Source: an uncultured Bacteroidota bacterium
Lineage (GTDB): Bacteria; Bacteroidota; Bacteroidia; Bacteroidales; SZUA-534
Assembly: GCA_946414435.1 (NCBI GenBank)
Contig: CAMKOM010000005.1
Span: 99,886-163,885, forward strand
DNA: 64,000 nucleotides
Reading direction: 5' to 3'
The notes under the pieces were generated by a model, which saw only the letters and a program-made list of their open reading frames with translations, was not told the origin of the DNA and did not search any database. Below are positions 35,794 through 45,562 of this stretch, piece after piece. Each line of letters begins with the position of its first letter. Position 1 is the first letter of the stretch. Both the position numbers and the translations under genes were made by a program.

Positions 35794-37794
35794 TTATTTT
35801 CTCAGCATTACTATTCCCAATTTTTCACCCAATTTCACTATATATCTCTGAAACACACTTAGTTTCTTAAGTTGTTCGGCAATTTTATCGTCGCTGTCGG
35901 GCTCACTTTGTAATTGCGCGATAATTATACCAATATTTTTGATTTCTTGTTGTGCTATTTCAACTTTATAGTAGTACAAAGTTCGATTGATGATTTCCAT
36001 CAGATGACTTTGTTCGGGCGGAATGTAGCGGTTGCGCGAGTTCCAAAACTTGTCGCACACTTCGTCTTTGTTTATTAGAAGGTCAACGGCAAGTGAGCTG
36101 ATCTCAACATCGTGGTTTTGCGTGAACATGTTGTCTTGCGGCAGTATTCCGTCATTGATGATAGACAAATAGCAGTCGAAAATCTTTTTGCATGCATCGT
36201 CTCTGAAAACAAGGTTATCGGTTTTCAACTCGTTGCGGATGTACTGCGACACAGTTACCATCTCGTCACTGCTATCGTCTTTTTTGACATCGAACAAAAC
36301 ATCGTTTCCGAACTTGATAAGGTATCTCAGCAATTCCGATTCCAGCTCGTGCATACGCTTGTTAAAGGCATCGTCATTGTTCAAAGCCGTTTGTGGTTGT
36401 TGCGTTTGCGTCTGTAACGCTGCCTCTTTTTGGCGGCGCTCACGCTCGCGTTCTTTCTGTGCGGCTTCAAGTTGCTGATAGGTTATCTTGTTGAGTTTCT
36501 TTTCGGTGGCATCTTTCAAGACGGGCTCGTCAATGTCCATCAGCTTGGCACACTCCCTTACATAGAGCAACCTTTTGATGTCGTCGGGTACCATGGCGAT
36601 TGACGCCACAATATCGTTAATCAGCTCAGCCTTTTTTATTGGGTCGTTGCCTGCTTTGTTGAGCAGTAGACGGGTTTTGAAAAGCACAAAATCGGTTTCG
36701 TTCGCCCCGATGAATTCCTCCAGCTCCGATGCGCTGTGGCTGCGTGCAAACGAGTCGGGGTCTTCGCCATCGGGCAGAAGCAGCACCTTAACATTCATTC
36801 CCTCAGCCAGAATCATATCAATTCCGCGCAAAGCGGCGTCGATGCCGGCTGTGTCGCCGTCGTAAAGCACCGTCACGTTGTCGGTGAACTTCTTTATCAG
36901 CCTGATTTGTTCGGTTGTGAGCGCCGTTCCGTTGCTCGCCACCACGTTGACAATGCCGCTTTGATGCATACTCAGCACATCGGTGTAGCCCTCGACAAGG
37001 AAGCATTTTTGCTTGTTCACTATGGCTGATTTGGCTTGATAGATGCCGTAGAGCGACCGGCTCTTGTCATAAATCTCCGACTGCGGCGAGTTCATATACT
37101 TGACGTTCACACCTTTGGTGCGGGCGTCGAGCACGCGGCCGCCAAACCCGATGACCTTTCCCGTAAGGTTGTGGATTGGGAACATCACGCGGCCGCTAAA
37201 ACGATCGAATGTGTAGCCGTCGTCGTGTTGGATGGTTAGGCCGGTGGTCGTCAGGTATCTAAGCTGATAACCGCTTTTGAGTGCGAAGTCGGTAAATGCC
37301 TTACGGTCGGTCAGGCTGAAGCCCAGCTCGTAGGCTTTGATGGTCTCCTCGTTGAAGCCGCGCTCCTTGAAGTATTTGTAGCCGATGGCGCGTCCTTCGT
37401 CGGTATCCGTCATATTGCGGATGAAGGTGTTTTTGGCGAACTCGTTGAGAACCATCATACTCTCGCGGTCGTCGTGGCGTTCCTGCTCCTCGGGGGTGCG
37501 CTCAGTTTCCTTAATCTCGATGTGATATTTATTGGCTAAATATTTCAGCGCCTCGTAGTACGACAGCTGTTCGTGCTCCATTATGAAGTTGACACTGTTG
37601 CCGCCTTTGTGGCAGCCGAAGCAGTAGTAGATGTTCTTGGCCGGCGATACGCTGAACGAAGCCGTCTTCTCGTTGTGGAACGGACAGCAACCAAAATAGT
37701 TTGTGCCGCGTTTTTTGAGGCTCACAAACTCGGAAACAACGTCAAGAATGCTGGCTGTTTCAAAAATCTTATCTACTGTCTCATGTTCTATCAT
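35794..37794 (-). CDS. dnaG: DNA primase
   Basis: 666 residues from the ATG at 37794, preferred over an in-frame TTG at 37806. N-terminal CHC2 zinc finger (CPFHNEKTASFSVSP...YYCFGCHKGG, ~40-65), then the RNA polymerase core with IGFGGRVLD and the TOPRIM motif FLVEGYTDVLSMHQSG with DGDTAG. The C-terminal ~200 residues are a charged, Gln-rich linker and the helicase-binding region. Synthesises primers at the replication fork. Confidence 0.96.
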   Translation of the reverse strand: MIEHETVDKIFETASILDVVSEFVSLKKRGTNYFGCCPFHNEKTASFSVSPAKNIYYCFGCHKGGNSVNFIMEHEQLSYYEALKYLANKYHIEIKETERTPEEQERHDDRESMMVLNEFAKNTFIRNMTDTDEGRAIGYKYFKERGFNEETIKAYELGFSLTDRKAFTDFALKSGYQLRYLTTTGLTIQHDDGYTFDRFSGRVMFPIHNLTGKVIGFGGRVLDARTKGVNVKYMNSPQSEIYDKSRSLYGIYQAKSAIVNKQKCFLVEGYTDVLSMHQSGIVNVVASNGTALTTEQIRLIKKFTDNVTVLYDGDTAGIDAALRGIDMILAEGMNVKVLLLPDGEDPDSFARSHSASELEEFIGANETDFVLFKTRLLLNKAGNDPIKKAELINDIVASIAMVPDDIKRLLYVRECAKLMDIDEPVLKDATEKKLNKITYQQLEAAQKERERERRQKEAALQTQTQQPQTALNNDDAFNKRMHELESELLRYLIKFGNDVLFDVKKDDSSDEMVTVSQYIRNELKTDNLVFRDDACKKIFDCYLSIINDGILPQDNMFTQNHDVEISSLAVDLLINKDEVCDKFWNSRNRYIPPEQSHLMEIINRTLYYYKVEIAQQEIKNIGIIIAQLQSEPDSDDKIAEQLKKLSVFQRYIVKLGEKLGIVMLRK

Positions 37795-38129
37795 CCTTAA
37801 TGCCAAAAAGATATCGGTTATCTATCTTGGTCGTCGACGCAGTGTCGAAAAACTTTTAAAGTTAAGAAAAAATCAGTTTCAAATGAAAAACGGAGGGTGC
37901 TTGTTTTACAAAAAACAAAAATCAACTGAATGCCATCCAAATAAAAATGAAATAATGGCTAATTGGTAATCATGAGCCCAATGACAGCTTTTGTCATACA
38001 AGCACGTTGATATAAAAAAACAGCAATTTATTTCCAACTTCCGTCATATAAGTTACCTTTGGCTCACTGCTTGGGATTGCGCGCCATCGTGTCTCGCGGT
38101 TTACTTTTAACTATTTATCCGTCAGCAAT
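37795..38129. other. divergent intergenic region between dnaG and holA
   Basis: 335 bases, A+T-rich, no gene seen. It contains the holA -7 box at 38054-38061. On the dnaG side only a loose TATCTTTTTG (about 37807-37816, minus strand) is visible. Confidence 0.5.
38054..38061 (+). promoter_or_regulatory. candidate -7 box for holA
   Basis: TACCTTTG, an exact TAnnTTTG match, 68 bases before the holA start. No TTG is seen 19-21 bases upstream. Confidence 0.4.
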
Positions 38130-39155
38130 ATGCAGACCTTTGAACAAATAATAAGCGACCTGAAGAACCGGCAGTTCAAGCCGATTTACTTCCTGATGGG
38201 CGAAGAACCATACTTCATTGATGCCATCACAGACTATATTGATAAAAACCTTTTAAAGGACGATGAAAAGGCTTTTAATCAGGCCGTTGTATATGGCGCC
38301 GATGTCGATTTGGGACAGGTGATAAACATGGCGAAAAGGTTCCCAATGATGTCGGAATACAACCTTGTGATTGTGAAAGAAGCGCAAAATATAAAGGGTC
38401 TTGACGGTGCTGCGGAAGGCAATGTTGACCCGTTTGCGCTTTATGCCGAGAACCCACTCAAATCGACAGTGCTGGTAATAAACTACAAGGGCAAAAAACT
38501 TGATAGCAGACGAAAATTAGCAAAATTGCTCGACAAGGAACATGTGCTTTTTGAGTCGAAACCGCTATACGATAATCAGGTAGGTCGTTGGATAACCGAC
38601 TATCTGCGTAATCAGAACATTGCCATTGAACCAAACGCTGCTGAGATAATGGCCGCGCATTTGGGCACCAAACTGTCGGCGATAGTGATGGAACTAGACA
38701 AGCTGAAGGTTGCTGTTGGTGAATCGAAAAAGATAACCGCCGCCGATGTAGAGCGACATGTTGGCATCAGCAAAGATTTCAATGTTTTTGAGCTTCAAAA
38801 CGTCATAGGAGCACGCGATTTTTACCGCAGCACTCTGATTGCCAAGCATATGGGTGCTATGGCAAAACACAGTATCATCCCGGACATTGCCGTTCTTTAC
38901 GGATTTTTCACTAAAGTGATGATCCTGCACAGCATGCGTGGCGCCAGCAATGCCGAGTTGGCATCGGCACTGAAAGTGAATCCGTTTTTCGTGAAAGACT
39001 ACCAACTAGCCGCGCGAAACTACAATCTGACGCAGTGTGCCACAGTGATTTCAATACTACGGAAGTACGATGCTTACGCGAAAGGCATTGACGCACCGAA
39101 CACCGACGATGCCGAGCTGCTCAACGAAATGATTTTCAGAATATTAAGCTGCTGA
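38130..39155 (+). CDS. holA: DNA polymerase III subunit delta
   Basis: 341 residues, family length. Clamp-loader subunit that opens the sliding clamp. N-terminal FKPIYFLMGEEPYFIDAITDYI is the typical start, with an AAA+-like fold lacking a working Walker A. The middle has LDKLKVAVGESKKITAADVERHVGISKDFNVFEL and the C-terminus the helical collar domain. The next gene begins one base after the stop, so both are probably one operon. Confidence 0.94.
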   Translation: MQTFEQIISDLKNRQFKPIYFLMGEEPYFIDAITDYIDKNLLKDDEKAFNQAVVYGADVDLGQVINMAKRFPMMSEYNLVIVKEAQNIKGLDGAAEGNVDPFALYAENPLKSTVLVINYKGKKLDSRRKLAKLLDKEHVLFESKPLYDNQVGRWITDYLRNQNIAIEPNAAEIMAAHLGTKLSAIVMELDKLKVAVGESKKITAADVERHVGISKDFNVFELQNVIGARDFYRSTLIAKHMGAMAKHSIIPDIAVLYGFFTKVMILHSMRGASNAELASALKVNPFFVKDYQLAARNYNLTQCATVISILRKYDAYAKGIDAPNTDDAELLNEMIFRILSC

Positions 39156-39156
39156 C

Positions 39157-42100
39157 ATGAGTACACTTACCATTTGCAAGGCTTCGGCAGGCTCGGGCAA
39201 GACGCACAAGCTCACGGGCGAGTATCTAAAGTTGGTTTTCAACCCCGACATCAAGTTCCGCAACGTACTGGCCGTGACGTTCACCAACAAAGCCACCGCT
39301 GAAATGCGCGAACGTATTCTGGATGCCATCAGCGCCATTGCCAACGGCGACAAATCGGATTACACGGACGAACTGTGCGAGACTTTCAATTTGACTGCCG
39401 ACGCACTCCGCAGCCGGGCGCAAACACTGCTTAGGCAGATGCTTAATCAATACAGCTACTTCAAAATCAGCACCATCGACAGCTTTTTCCAGCAGGTGAT
39501 TAAGTCAATCGCCTACGAGCTTGACCTTGACAGCGGTTTCACGCTCGAACTCGACGACAAGTCAGTGACTGACAATGCCGTAAGCCGAATGATTGACGAT
39601 TTCGGCACCGAGAGCGAAGAGGGCCAGTGGATTTTGCAGACCATCGGCGACAAGATAGATAAAGGTAACCGATGGAATATTCAGAGCGAAACTTCGGATT
39701 TTGCCGTCAAGGCATTTGACAAGATTAAGGACACTGATGAAGATATAAAGCAGACCATTGCCAAATTGGGCGAGTTCAAAAACAAGTTGCGGCAAATACG
39801 CGACGCTTATCTGACAAAGGCTAGCGCCATCGGCAAAAAAGCCGTGGCGGCTATGGAACGTGCGGGGCTGACGGTTGACGATTTCTATCAAAAAGGAAAA
39901 GGAGTTGGTGCTTATTTCATAAAATGTTCTAACATTAAACAAATAGGCGATATAGGATATAACAGTTACGTAACCAACGCTATCACCAATGACGATTGCA
40001 TAACTAAAAACAAAGAAAAGCTTGCCTGCTTTATACAAGCCGGATTGCCCCAAATGCTGCGGCAACTGACCGATTTGGCTGACAGTAAGGAGTTTGGCTC
40101 TGCTCTATCAGCTGATTTGACGCTCGCAAACATCAACAAGTTGGCCCTTGCCTACCGCGTGCTTCAGCTTCAGAAAGACATTTGCACCGAGCAAAACCTG
40201 TTTTTGTTGCGTTCGGCAATGCCGTTTTTGGCGAAAATGATTGGCGACAACGATGCACCATTCATTTACGAGAAATTCGGTTACGTGCTGAACCACTTTA
40301 TGATAGACGAGTTTCAGGACACTTCGACACTCAATTGGAACAACTTCCGCCCGCTTATTAGCAACAAAGTGGCCGAGGGTTGCCAATCGCTCATTGTGGG
40401 TGACGTGAAGCAGGCCATCTACCGGTGGCGCGGCGGCGACTGGAATCTGCTTGACAATCAGATACAAAAAGATTTCAACATCGCGCCAAGCGAAATCGAA
40501 AACCTGGAATACAACTGGCGTAGCTGCCGAAACGTTGTGCTGTTCAATAACTGGTGCGTCAAGGCTATCAGCGATATGATGGGCGGTTTTATTGACGATA
40601 TGGTAGATGCCGGCTGCTACAAACCCGAATACCGTGAGATTTTCAACCGCACCTACAGCGACGCCGTGCAGAAAGTTCCGAAGAAAAATGCTGATACAGA
40701 AGGTTTTGTGTCGGTTGATTATATTGATGTTACTGATGTTGACACCGATGAGGCGACTGGCGAATGGCTTGTGAGCCAAATCGACAGACTGGCCGAACTG
40801 GGCTACCAACCAGGCGACATTGCCATTTTGGTGCGCAGCAAGAAAAACGGCTGTGCTGTGGCCAACAGTCTGGCTAAAGCGCAGAGCGACAACCCCGACA
40901 TTGCCAGCCGCTACCGTTTTGTGTCGAGCGAGTCGGTTCTGCTGGGTAACAATCAGGCCATCAGGTTGCTGGTGTCAGCGATGCAGTTTCTGCTCACGCC
41001 CGATGTGCCGTACGTGCAGGGGCAACTTGTGTGGCTCTACCACGCCATCAACAGCGGGCTTGAAACGGCCGCAGAGCGGATTCAACAGACCGTTTTCGAC
41101 AAAAGTGCCGATGGCATTTGGGCGCAGATGCCGCCTGAATTTGCAGCGCTGAAAGATAGCTTCCGCCAGCTCGACCTGATTCAACTTTCGAGTCGCCTGA
41201 CGCAAGTGTTCTTTGGGCTTCCACACCAGATTACCACTACCGACCGTCCGTATATCAACGAGTTTGAGGACCGTGTGCAAACGTTCAACGAGCGATATGG
41301 TTCTAATCTTCAGCAATTTATCGATTGGTGGAACGATAAGGGATTCCAGCAGACCATCACAATGAACGACCAGCAGAACGCCATCCAGATAATGACCATC
41401 CACAAAGCTAAAGGATTGGAATTCAAGGCTGTACTTCTGCCGTATCCTTCACCTATCGAGCCGCCTACATACGCCGACATTATCTGGTGCGAGACCTCAG
41501 CGGAACCTTACAAAGAATTCTCGCCGATACCCGTTGGCTACAAAGAAGCTTTAGCCCAATCGGTCTTTGCTGAAAGCTACTATAAAGAGCAGTTTATGAG
41601 GCATATAGACAATCTCAACGTTTTGTATGTGGCGTTGACGCGAGCCTCACGCGATATGCGAATCTGCGTGACATACAAAGATGAAAAAGACAGTAACTCG
41701 ACTGATTTTCAGGATAAAAAGATATGGCTAAAACTGCGTGATTTCGCGCCCACCGATGCCGCTGCCGTCAAAGCTGGAATTATCTGCACCGACGACCGCA
41801 TAACAATTGGTATCGAGCAACCATACACATCTGAAATTAAGGCAGATAAGGGACAGGAAGCTGTGGTGCGCGAAAGCTCGTCAAATAGGGCGAAAGTGAG
41901 CATCCACTGCCACTCAAAGGACTTTTTCTCCGGTGTGGATTTCGATCGCGTGCAGAACATCAACACGGGCAAACTCTACCACCATATTTTTGAGTACATC
42001 AACTATGCTGACGATGTGCACGATGCCGTACAAGCAGTTGTTGATGAGGGTTTTATTTCCACCGACAAGGCTTCTGAGACAGAACGCAAGGTAAGTGCGT

Positions 42101-42387
42101 TTGTCGCAAAACAGCCCGATTGGTTCAGTCGGAAATGGGATGTTTTCACCGAGCAATCTATAATGTTGGCCGATGGTGAAAATCGCATACGACGCCCCGA
42201 CCGTATTCTAGAGTCGGACAACGAAGTGGTGGTCATTGATTACAAATTCACCAGCCGTCATAACCCTGAATATAATCAGCAAGTTAGCGTTTATGCTGAT
42301 GCCTTGCGACAACTCACCGGCAAAAAAGTAAGCGGATACTTGTGGTACGTATGGCCAAACGAAAAAGTTGAGGTTGTTACCGATTGA
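39157..42387 (+). CDS. AddA-like UvrD-family helicase-nuclease
   Basis: 1076 residues. SF1 helicase: Walker A ASAGSGKTHKL (9-19), motif II FMIDEFQDTS (about 382), motif III LIVGDVKQAIYRWRGGD, motif V IMTIHKAKGLEFKAVLLP and motif VI VLYVALTRASRDMRI (about 824). A C-terminal RecB-type nuclease follows (about 930-1070): LYHHIFEYIN, RRPDRIL, VVVIDYKFTS and YNQQVSVYADAL. That is the AddA architecture for processing double-strand breaks to Chi. A partner AddB normally lies next to it; here the next gene is panC, so AddB must be elsewhere or absent. Confidence 0.88.
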   Translation: MSTLTICKASAGSGKTHKLTGEYLKLVFNPDIKFRNVLAVTFTNKATAEMRERILDAISAIANGDKSDYTDELCETFNLTADALRSRAQTLLRQMLNQYSYFKISTIDSFFQQVIKSIAYELDLDSGFTLELDDKSVTDNAVSRMIDDFGTESEEGQWILQTIGDKIDKGNRWNIQSETSDFAVKAFDKIKDTDEDIKQTIAKLGEFKNKLRQIRDAYLTKASAIGKKAVAAMERAGLTVDDFYQKGKGVGAYFIKCSNIKQIGDIGYNSYVTNAITNDDCITKNKEKLACFIQAGLPQMLRQLTDLADSKEFGSALSADLTLANINKLALAYRVLQLQKDICTEQNLFLLRSAMPFLAKMIGDNDAPFIYEKFGYVLNHFMIDEFQDTSTLNWNNFRPLISNKVAEGCQSLIVGDVKQAIYRWRGGDWNLLDNQIQKDFNIAPSEIENLEYNWRSCRNVVLFNNWCVKAISDMMGGFIDDMVDAGCYKPEYREIFNRTYSDAVQKVPKKNADTEGFVSVDYIDVTDVDTDEATGEWLVSQIDRLAELGYQPGDIAILVRSKKNGCAVANSLAKAQSDNPDIASRYRFVSSESVLLGNNQAIRLLVSAMQFLLTPDVPYVQGQLVWLYHAINSGLETAAERIQQTVFDKSADGIWAQMPPEFAALKDSFRQLDLIQLSSRLTQVFFGLPHQITTTDRPYINEFEDRVQTFNERYGSNLQQFIDWWNDKGFQQTITMNDQQNAIQIMTIHKAKGLEFKAVLLPYPSPIEPPTYADIIWCETSAEPYKEFSPIPVGYKEALAQSVFAESYYKEQFMRHIDNLNVLYVALTRASRDMRICVTYKDEKDSNSTDFQDKKIWLKLRDFAPTDAAAVKAGIICTDDRITIGIEQPYTSEIKADKGQEAVVRESSSNRAKVSIHCHSKDFFSGVDFDRVQNINTGKLYHHIFEYINYADDVHDAVQAVVDEGFISTDKASETERKVSAFVAKQPDWFSRKWDVFTEQSIMLADGENRIRRPDRILESDNEVVVIDYKFTSRHNPEYNQQVSVYADALRQLTGKKVSGYLWYVWPNEKVEVVTD

Positions 42388-42404
42388 CAATAAGCCAATT
42401 AGAT

Positions 42405-42438
42405 AAAAAACGAGTAAAGTAACCTTTACTCGTTTTTT
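42405..42438. terminator. bidirectional terminator between addA-like gene and panC
   Basis: A perfect 15-bp stem AAAAAACGAGTAAAG / CTTTACTCGTTTTTT with a TAAC loop. The A and T runs make it work in both directions for the two convergent genes. Confidence 0.9.
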
Positions 42439-42475
42439 ATCATTAAATCTTTACTCTTCAAACTTTACTCTTTTC

Positions 42476-43312
42476 TCAAAACTCAATATTGTCAATCAAT
42501 CTTACCTTTCCGGCCCAAACCGCAATACAAGCTATGGCGTGGTGCGATCCAAACTCGCTAATAGGCATAAGGGTGTCGAAATCAACAATCTGCACATATT
42601 CAGTCTGAAGCAGGCCCGTTGCATCAATTGTTTTGGTAATCCACTCGCAGAGTTGGTCGGGTTTCAAATCTTCCTTCATTGTAGTGGCCTCGAACAACGT
42701 TTTGTGAATGGTTGGCGCGGCGGCGCGGTGCTCAGGCGTGAGAAGCATATTGCGCGAACTTTTGGCAAGGCCATCATCTTCGCGGACAATGGGGCACGGC
42801 ACAATCTGAACTTTCAACCCTAACTGCCGAACCATATTCTTGATAATTGCAACTTGTTGGAAATCTTTCATTCCGAAGAACGCCTTGTCGGGCTGCACAA
42901 TATCGAACAATTTGCTGACAACTTGTGCCACTCCGTTGAAATGGCCCGGACGGTGTTCGCCTTCCATCACTTTGTCGAGACCATCGAAACTAAACACACG
43001 GGTGTCGGGTTCAGGGTACATCTCTTCGACTGATGGTGTGAAAACAGCGTCGCAACCGGCCTTGTCAAGCAGGGCACAGTCCTTGTCAACACAGCGCGGA
43101 TAGTTTTGCAGATCGTTCTTGTCGTTGAACTGCGTGGGGTTGACAAAAACGCTAACAACTGTCACGTCGCACTCTTCGAGCGACCGCCTCACAAGCGACA
43201 GGTGTCCTTCGTGCAGTGCACCCATAGTAGGCACAAAACCAATGGTTTTGCCGTTAGAGCGGCATTGTTTTAAGTAGTCGGCAAGGTCGGCTTTTGTTTT
43301 AATAATGTGCAT
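42476..43312 (-). CDS. panC: pantothenate synthetase
   Basis: 278 residues, family length. Joins pantoate and beta-alanine using ATP in coenzyme A synthesis. HIGH-like site VPTMGALHEGHLSLVRRS, NPTQFNDKNDLQNYPR, FFGMKDFQQVAIIKNMV and the KMSKS-like SSRNMLLTPEHR are all present. No panB or panD is in the window. Confidence 0.96.
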   Translation of the reverse strand: MHIIKTKADLADYLKQCRSNGKTIGFVPTMGALHEGHLSLVRRSLEECDVTVVSVFVNPTQFNDKNDLQNYPRCVDKDCALLDKAGCDAVFTPSVEEMYPEPDTRVFSFDGLDKVMEGEHRPGHFNGVAQVVSKLFDIVQPDKAFFGMKDFQQVAIIKNMVRQLGLKVQIVPCPIVREDDGLAKSSRNMLLTPEHRAAAPTIHKTLFEATTMKEDLKPDQLCEWITKTIDATGLLQTEYVQIVDFDTLMPISEFGSHHAIACIAVWAGKVRLIDNIEF

Positions 43313-43406
43313 TTTGTTCTCGTTTTAAATCGGCTGCAAAAGAAACAATAATATGCAGTCGGTGTGCGAAAAAGATGCTCTGAAATTAGGTTTAGAACAA
43401 AAATTA

Positions 43407-45179
43407 TTATTCTTCGCCGGCAAGTCCTTTGGCAAAACCAATGTAGGTTGCTTTACGTGCTTTAAATCCTTCTGTCCAGATGCCCACAGGCTCGCCACCA
43501 CGCCAACCGCCACCCGATGGAGCATCGGTCAGACACCATTGGCAGATACCATATTGCTGTTCAACGGGGATAATCTCAAAGTATTTTTTGATAATAAATT
43601 CATAAAAATCAGCCATTTGCTGGTGCTCAGCTTCGGTCAGTTGGTTGGTTTTGATTGAACCTGCCCACTTGTTAGTACCACGCACATAACCCATATCGAG
43701 TTCCGAAATGCGGCAGAGTTTACCGCTTGCTGCCATAATCTGGAACATCTTGATAATGTGATCTTCAGCTTCTTTTTGTAGCGATGAACTCTCATAGCAG
43801 CTTATGTGCATTTGTGTACCGATGCCATCGATTCTGGTGACACCATCTGCCTCCCATTTTTTAATCCATTCAACAAGGCTCTTAACTTTTTTATTATCGT
43901 CCCAGGTAGATTCAAGATTGTAGTCGTTTACAAAAAGTTTCAATTCGTTAGGATCTCCTTTGAAGTGTTTGCGGGCGCTTGCAACAGCAGTGCGCACGTA
44001 CTCGAGGTCGCCCATAAAAACTTGCCAATAGAAAGTGCCCGACGATACATTGCTTGGGTCAGAAATGTTGTTGTTCTCATAATTTTGAAGAACATAATTG
44101 CCGTTGCCATCGTTGCCGCCGCCCGAGAGAGCCTCGTTCACAACATCCCAGGCCTTCACGTAGCCGTCGGTGGCTTCCATCATTCCAGCAATCCACTGAT
44201 CCATGGCCCATATGAGGGTGTCACGCTTCTGCTCGGCAGTGAGAGATATGGTTTTGTCACTGCCCTTGTGAGTTATTTTTAGGCTTTCAACCACAATATC
44301 GCCTACGAAACTGCCCGTTTGGAACAACACAAAACCACCTTCGACAGCAGGTTCAAACTGAACGGTGTATTCCTTCATTTCGGTATCAATCTCGAAACGG
44401 CCGTTGAAGTTGTCAGGATACCAACTGCCTACGCTGTAATGGACGGTTGCTTTTTCCGACGCTTTCATTTTGACAGTCATAGTGTATGTGATGCCAAATT
44501 TGGTTGTCAGATTGTTTGCCATTTGGTACTGAACCATATAGTTTTGGCTCGATTGTGTATTGTTTTTGATTAGAGCACCATCGGCTCCGATTGTTATTGA
44601 ATAGTCGGTGTTGTCATTTGCATTTATAAATTCGCTGTGCCAAAAATTCCATGATTGTATAGTACGATATTCGATTTCGACATCAGTAATATCAACCTTT
44701 TCATTTTCAGGTACTTCAATTTCTTTATCTGCCATCAAGCCCAGCAAATATCCCGGTTGCTGCTGCGAGTGCCAGGCCAGAGTATGGCCGTAGATGGTGA
44801 GTCCGGCTTTCTTAGCATCATTCACAAATGTCTTCACACGGCTGAAATCCATCTTGCCGCTGCCATTCACCACCGAACCATATTTCATGGCATTGCCAGC
44901 TACAATCTCGTCGAAATGAGCCGTGACGGTGTCACGTACACCGTTAGAATTCCTGTTAAATTCGCCGACATCGAGAGCGCCACTGAATTTGAAGTTTGGA
45001 TGCAATGACCGGTCAACGTATGTTTTAAGGTAACGGTAATTGTTCGGATTCGGTTTTTGTGTAGTATTTGTTTGTGTGGTGTCCGACGGTTGGGTGTCGG
45101 GATCGGGGTCCTCATTGTCTTTTTTGCAGGAAGCAAAGCAAAGAACAGCCGAGAATACGATTAACAAGAATTTTTTCAT
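43407..45179 (-). CDS. GH10 endo-beta-1,4-xylanase lipoprotein with inserted CBM
   Basis: 590 residues. Lipoprotein signal MKKFLLIVFSAVLCFAS then C. A first GH10 segment (about 45-150; NAMKYGSVV, TLAWHSQQQPGY) is interrupted by a ~170-residue beta-rich insert (about 155-320) resembling CBM4/9/22. The second GH10 segment has WDVVNEAL (acid/base Glu about 348) and ISELDMG (nucleophile Glu about 493). This split layout is known from Prevotella and Bacteroides xylanases. It cuts xylan at the cell surface. There is no SusC/SusD pair or other glycoside hydrolase nearby, so the gene is isolated. A degraded prfB piece lies just upstream. Confidence 0.93.
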   Translation of the reverse strand: MKKFLLIVFSAVLCFASCKKDNEDPDPDTQPSDTTQTNTTQKPNPNNYRYLKTYVDRSLHPNFKFSGALDVGEFNRNSNGVRDTVTAHFDEIVAGNAMKYGSVVNGSGKMDFSRVKTFVNDAKKAGLTIYGHTLAWHSQQQPGYLLGLMADKEIEVPENEKVDITDVEIEYRTIQSWNFWHSEFINANDNTDYSITIGADGALIKNNTQSSQNYMVQYQMANNLTTKFGITYTMTVKMKASEKATVHYSVGSWYPDNFNGRFEIDTEMKEYTVQFEPAVEGGFVLFQTGSFVGDIVVESLKITHKGSDKTISLTAEQKRDTLIWAMDQWIAGMMEATDGYVKAWDVVNEALSGGGNDGNGNYVLQNYENNNISDPSNVSSGTFYWQVFMGDLEYVRTAVASARKHFKGDPNELKLFVNDYNLESTWDDNKKVKSLVEWIKKWEADGVTRIDGIGTQMHISCYESSSLQKEAEDHIIKMFQIMAASGKLCRISELDMGYVRGTNKWAGSIKTNQLTEAEHQQMADFYEFIIKKYFEIIPVEQQYGICQWCLTDAPSGGGWRGGEPVGIWTEGFKARKATYIGFAKGLAGEE

Positions 45180-45204
45180 AATTGTGTTTTTAATATTTCG
45201 TAGT

Positions 45205-45212
45205 CAAAAATA
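45205..45212 (-). promoter_or_regulatory. candidate -7 box for the xylanase gene
   Basis: TATTTTTG on the minus strand, an exact TAnnTTTG match, 25 bases upstream of the xylanase ATG. No -33 TTG is seen at the proper spacing. Confidence 0.4.
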
Positions 45213-45232
45213 ATAATATGTATCAATACTTC

Positions 45233-45412
45233 TCACTCATTACCAGACTCCATCAGATAAGCCTTGATGAAATCGTTCAGTTCGCCATCCCAAACGGCCT
45301 TGCACGATTGACGTTTCGTGGCCTGTGCGCACGTCCTTAACCAGTTTGTAGGGGTGCGGCACGTATGAGCGGATTTGCGAGCTCATTTGAAGAGCTTCTT
45401 GCCAGCCTCAAA
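45233..45412 (-). pseudogene. decayed copy of the 3' end of prfB
   Basis: About 180 bases match the last ~60 codons of prfB (46551-46730) closely by eye, including CTCCATCAGATAAGCC and CGTATGAGCGGATTTGCGAG, but with small insertions and substitutions that break the frame. No other part of prfB is present. The following ~150 bases up to the next gene (45413-45562) show nothing recognisable. The copy and the real prfB end flank the 313-residue gene as direct repeats. Confidence 0.85.
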
Positions 45413-45562
45413 TTCCGGCCTCAAAGGTACAGGAAAGATGTTTGTCAGAAAACCTATTTTTCGGCAAAAATGAGGAAACAATTTGCAGTGTGACAGAATT
45501 TGTAATTTTCTTGCTATATTTTTTTCTGACCATAAACAGCCCACGCAACTTTCAAAAACTTG

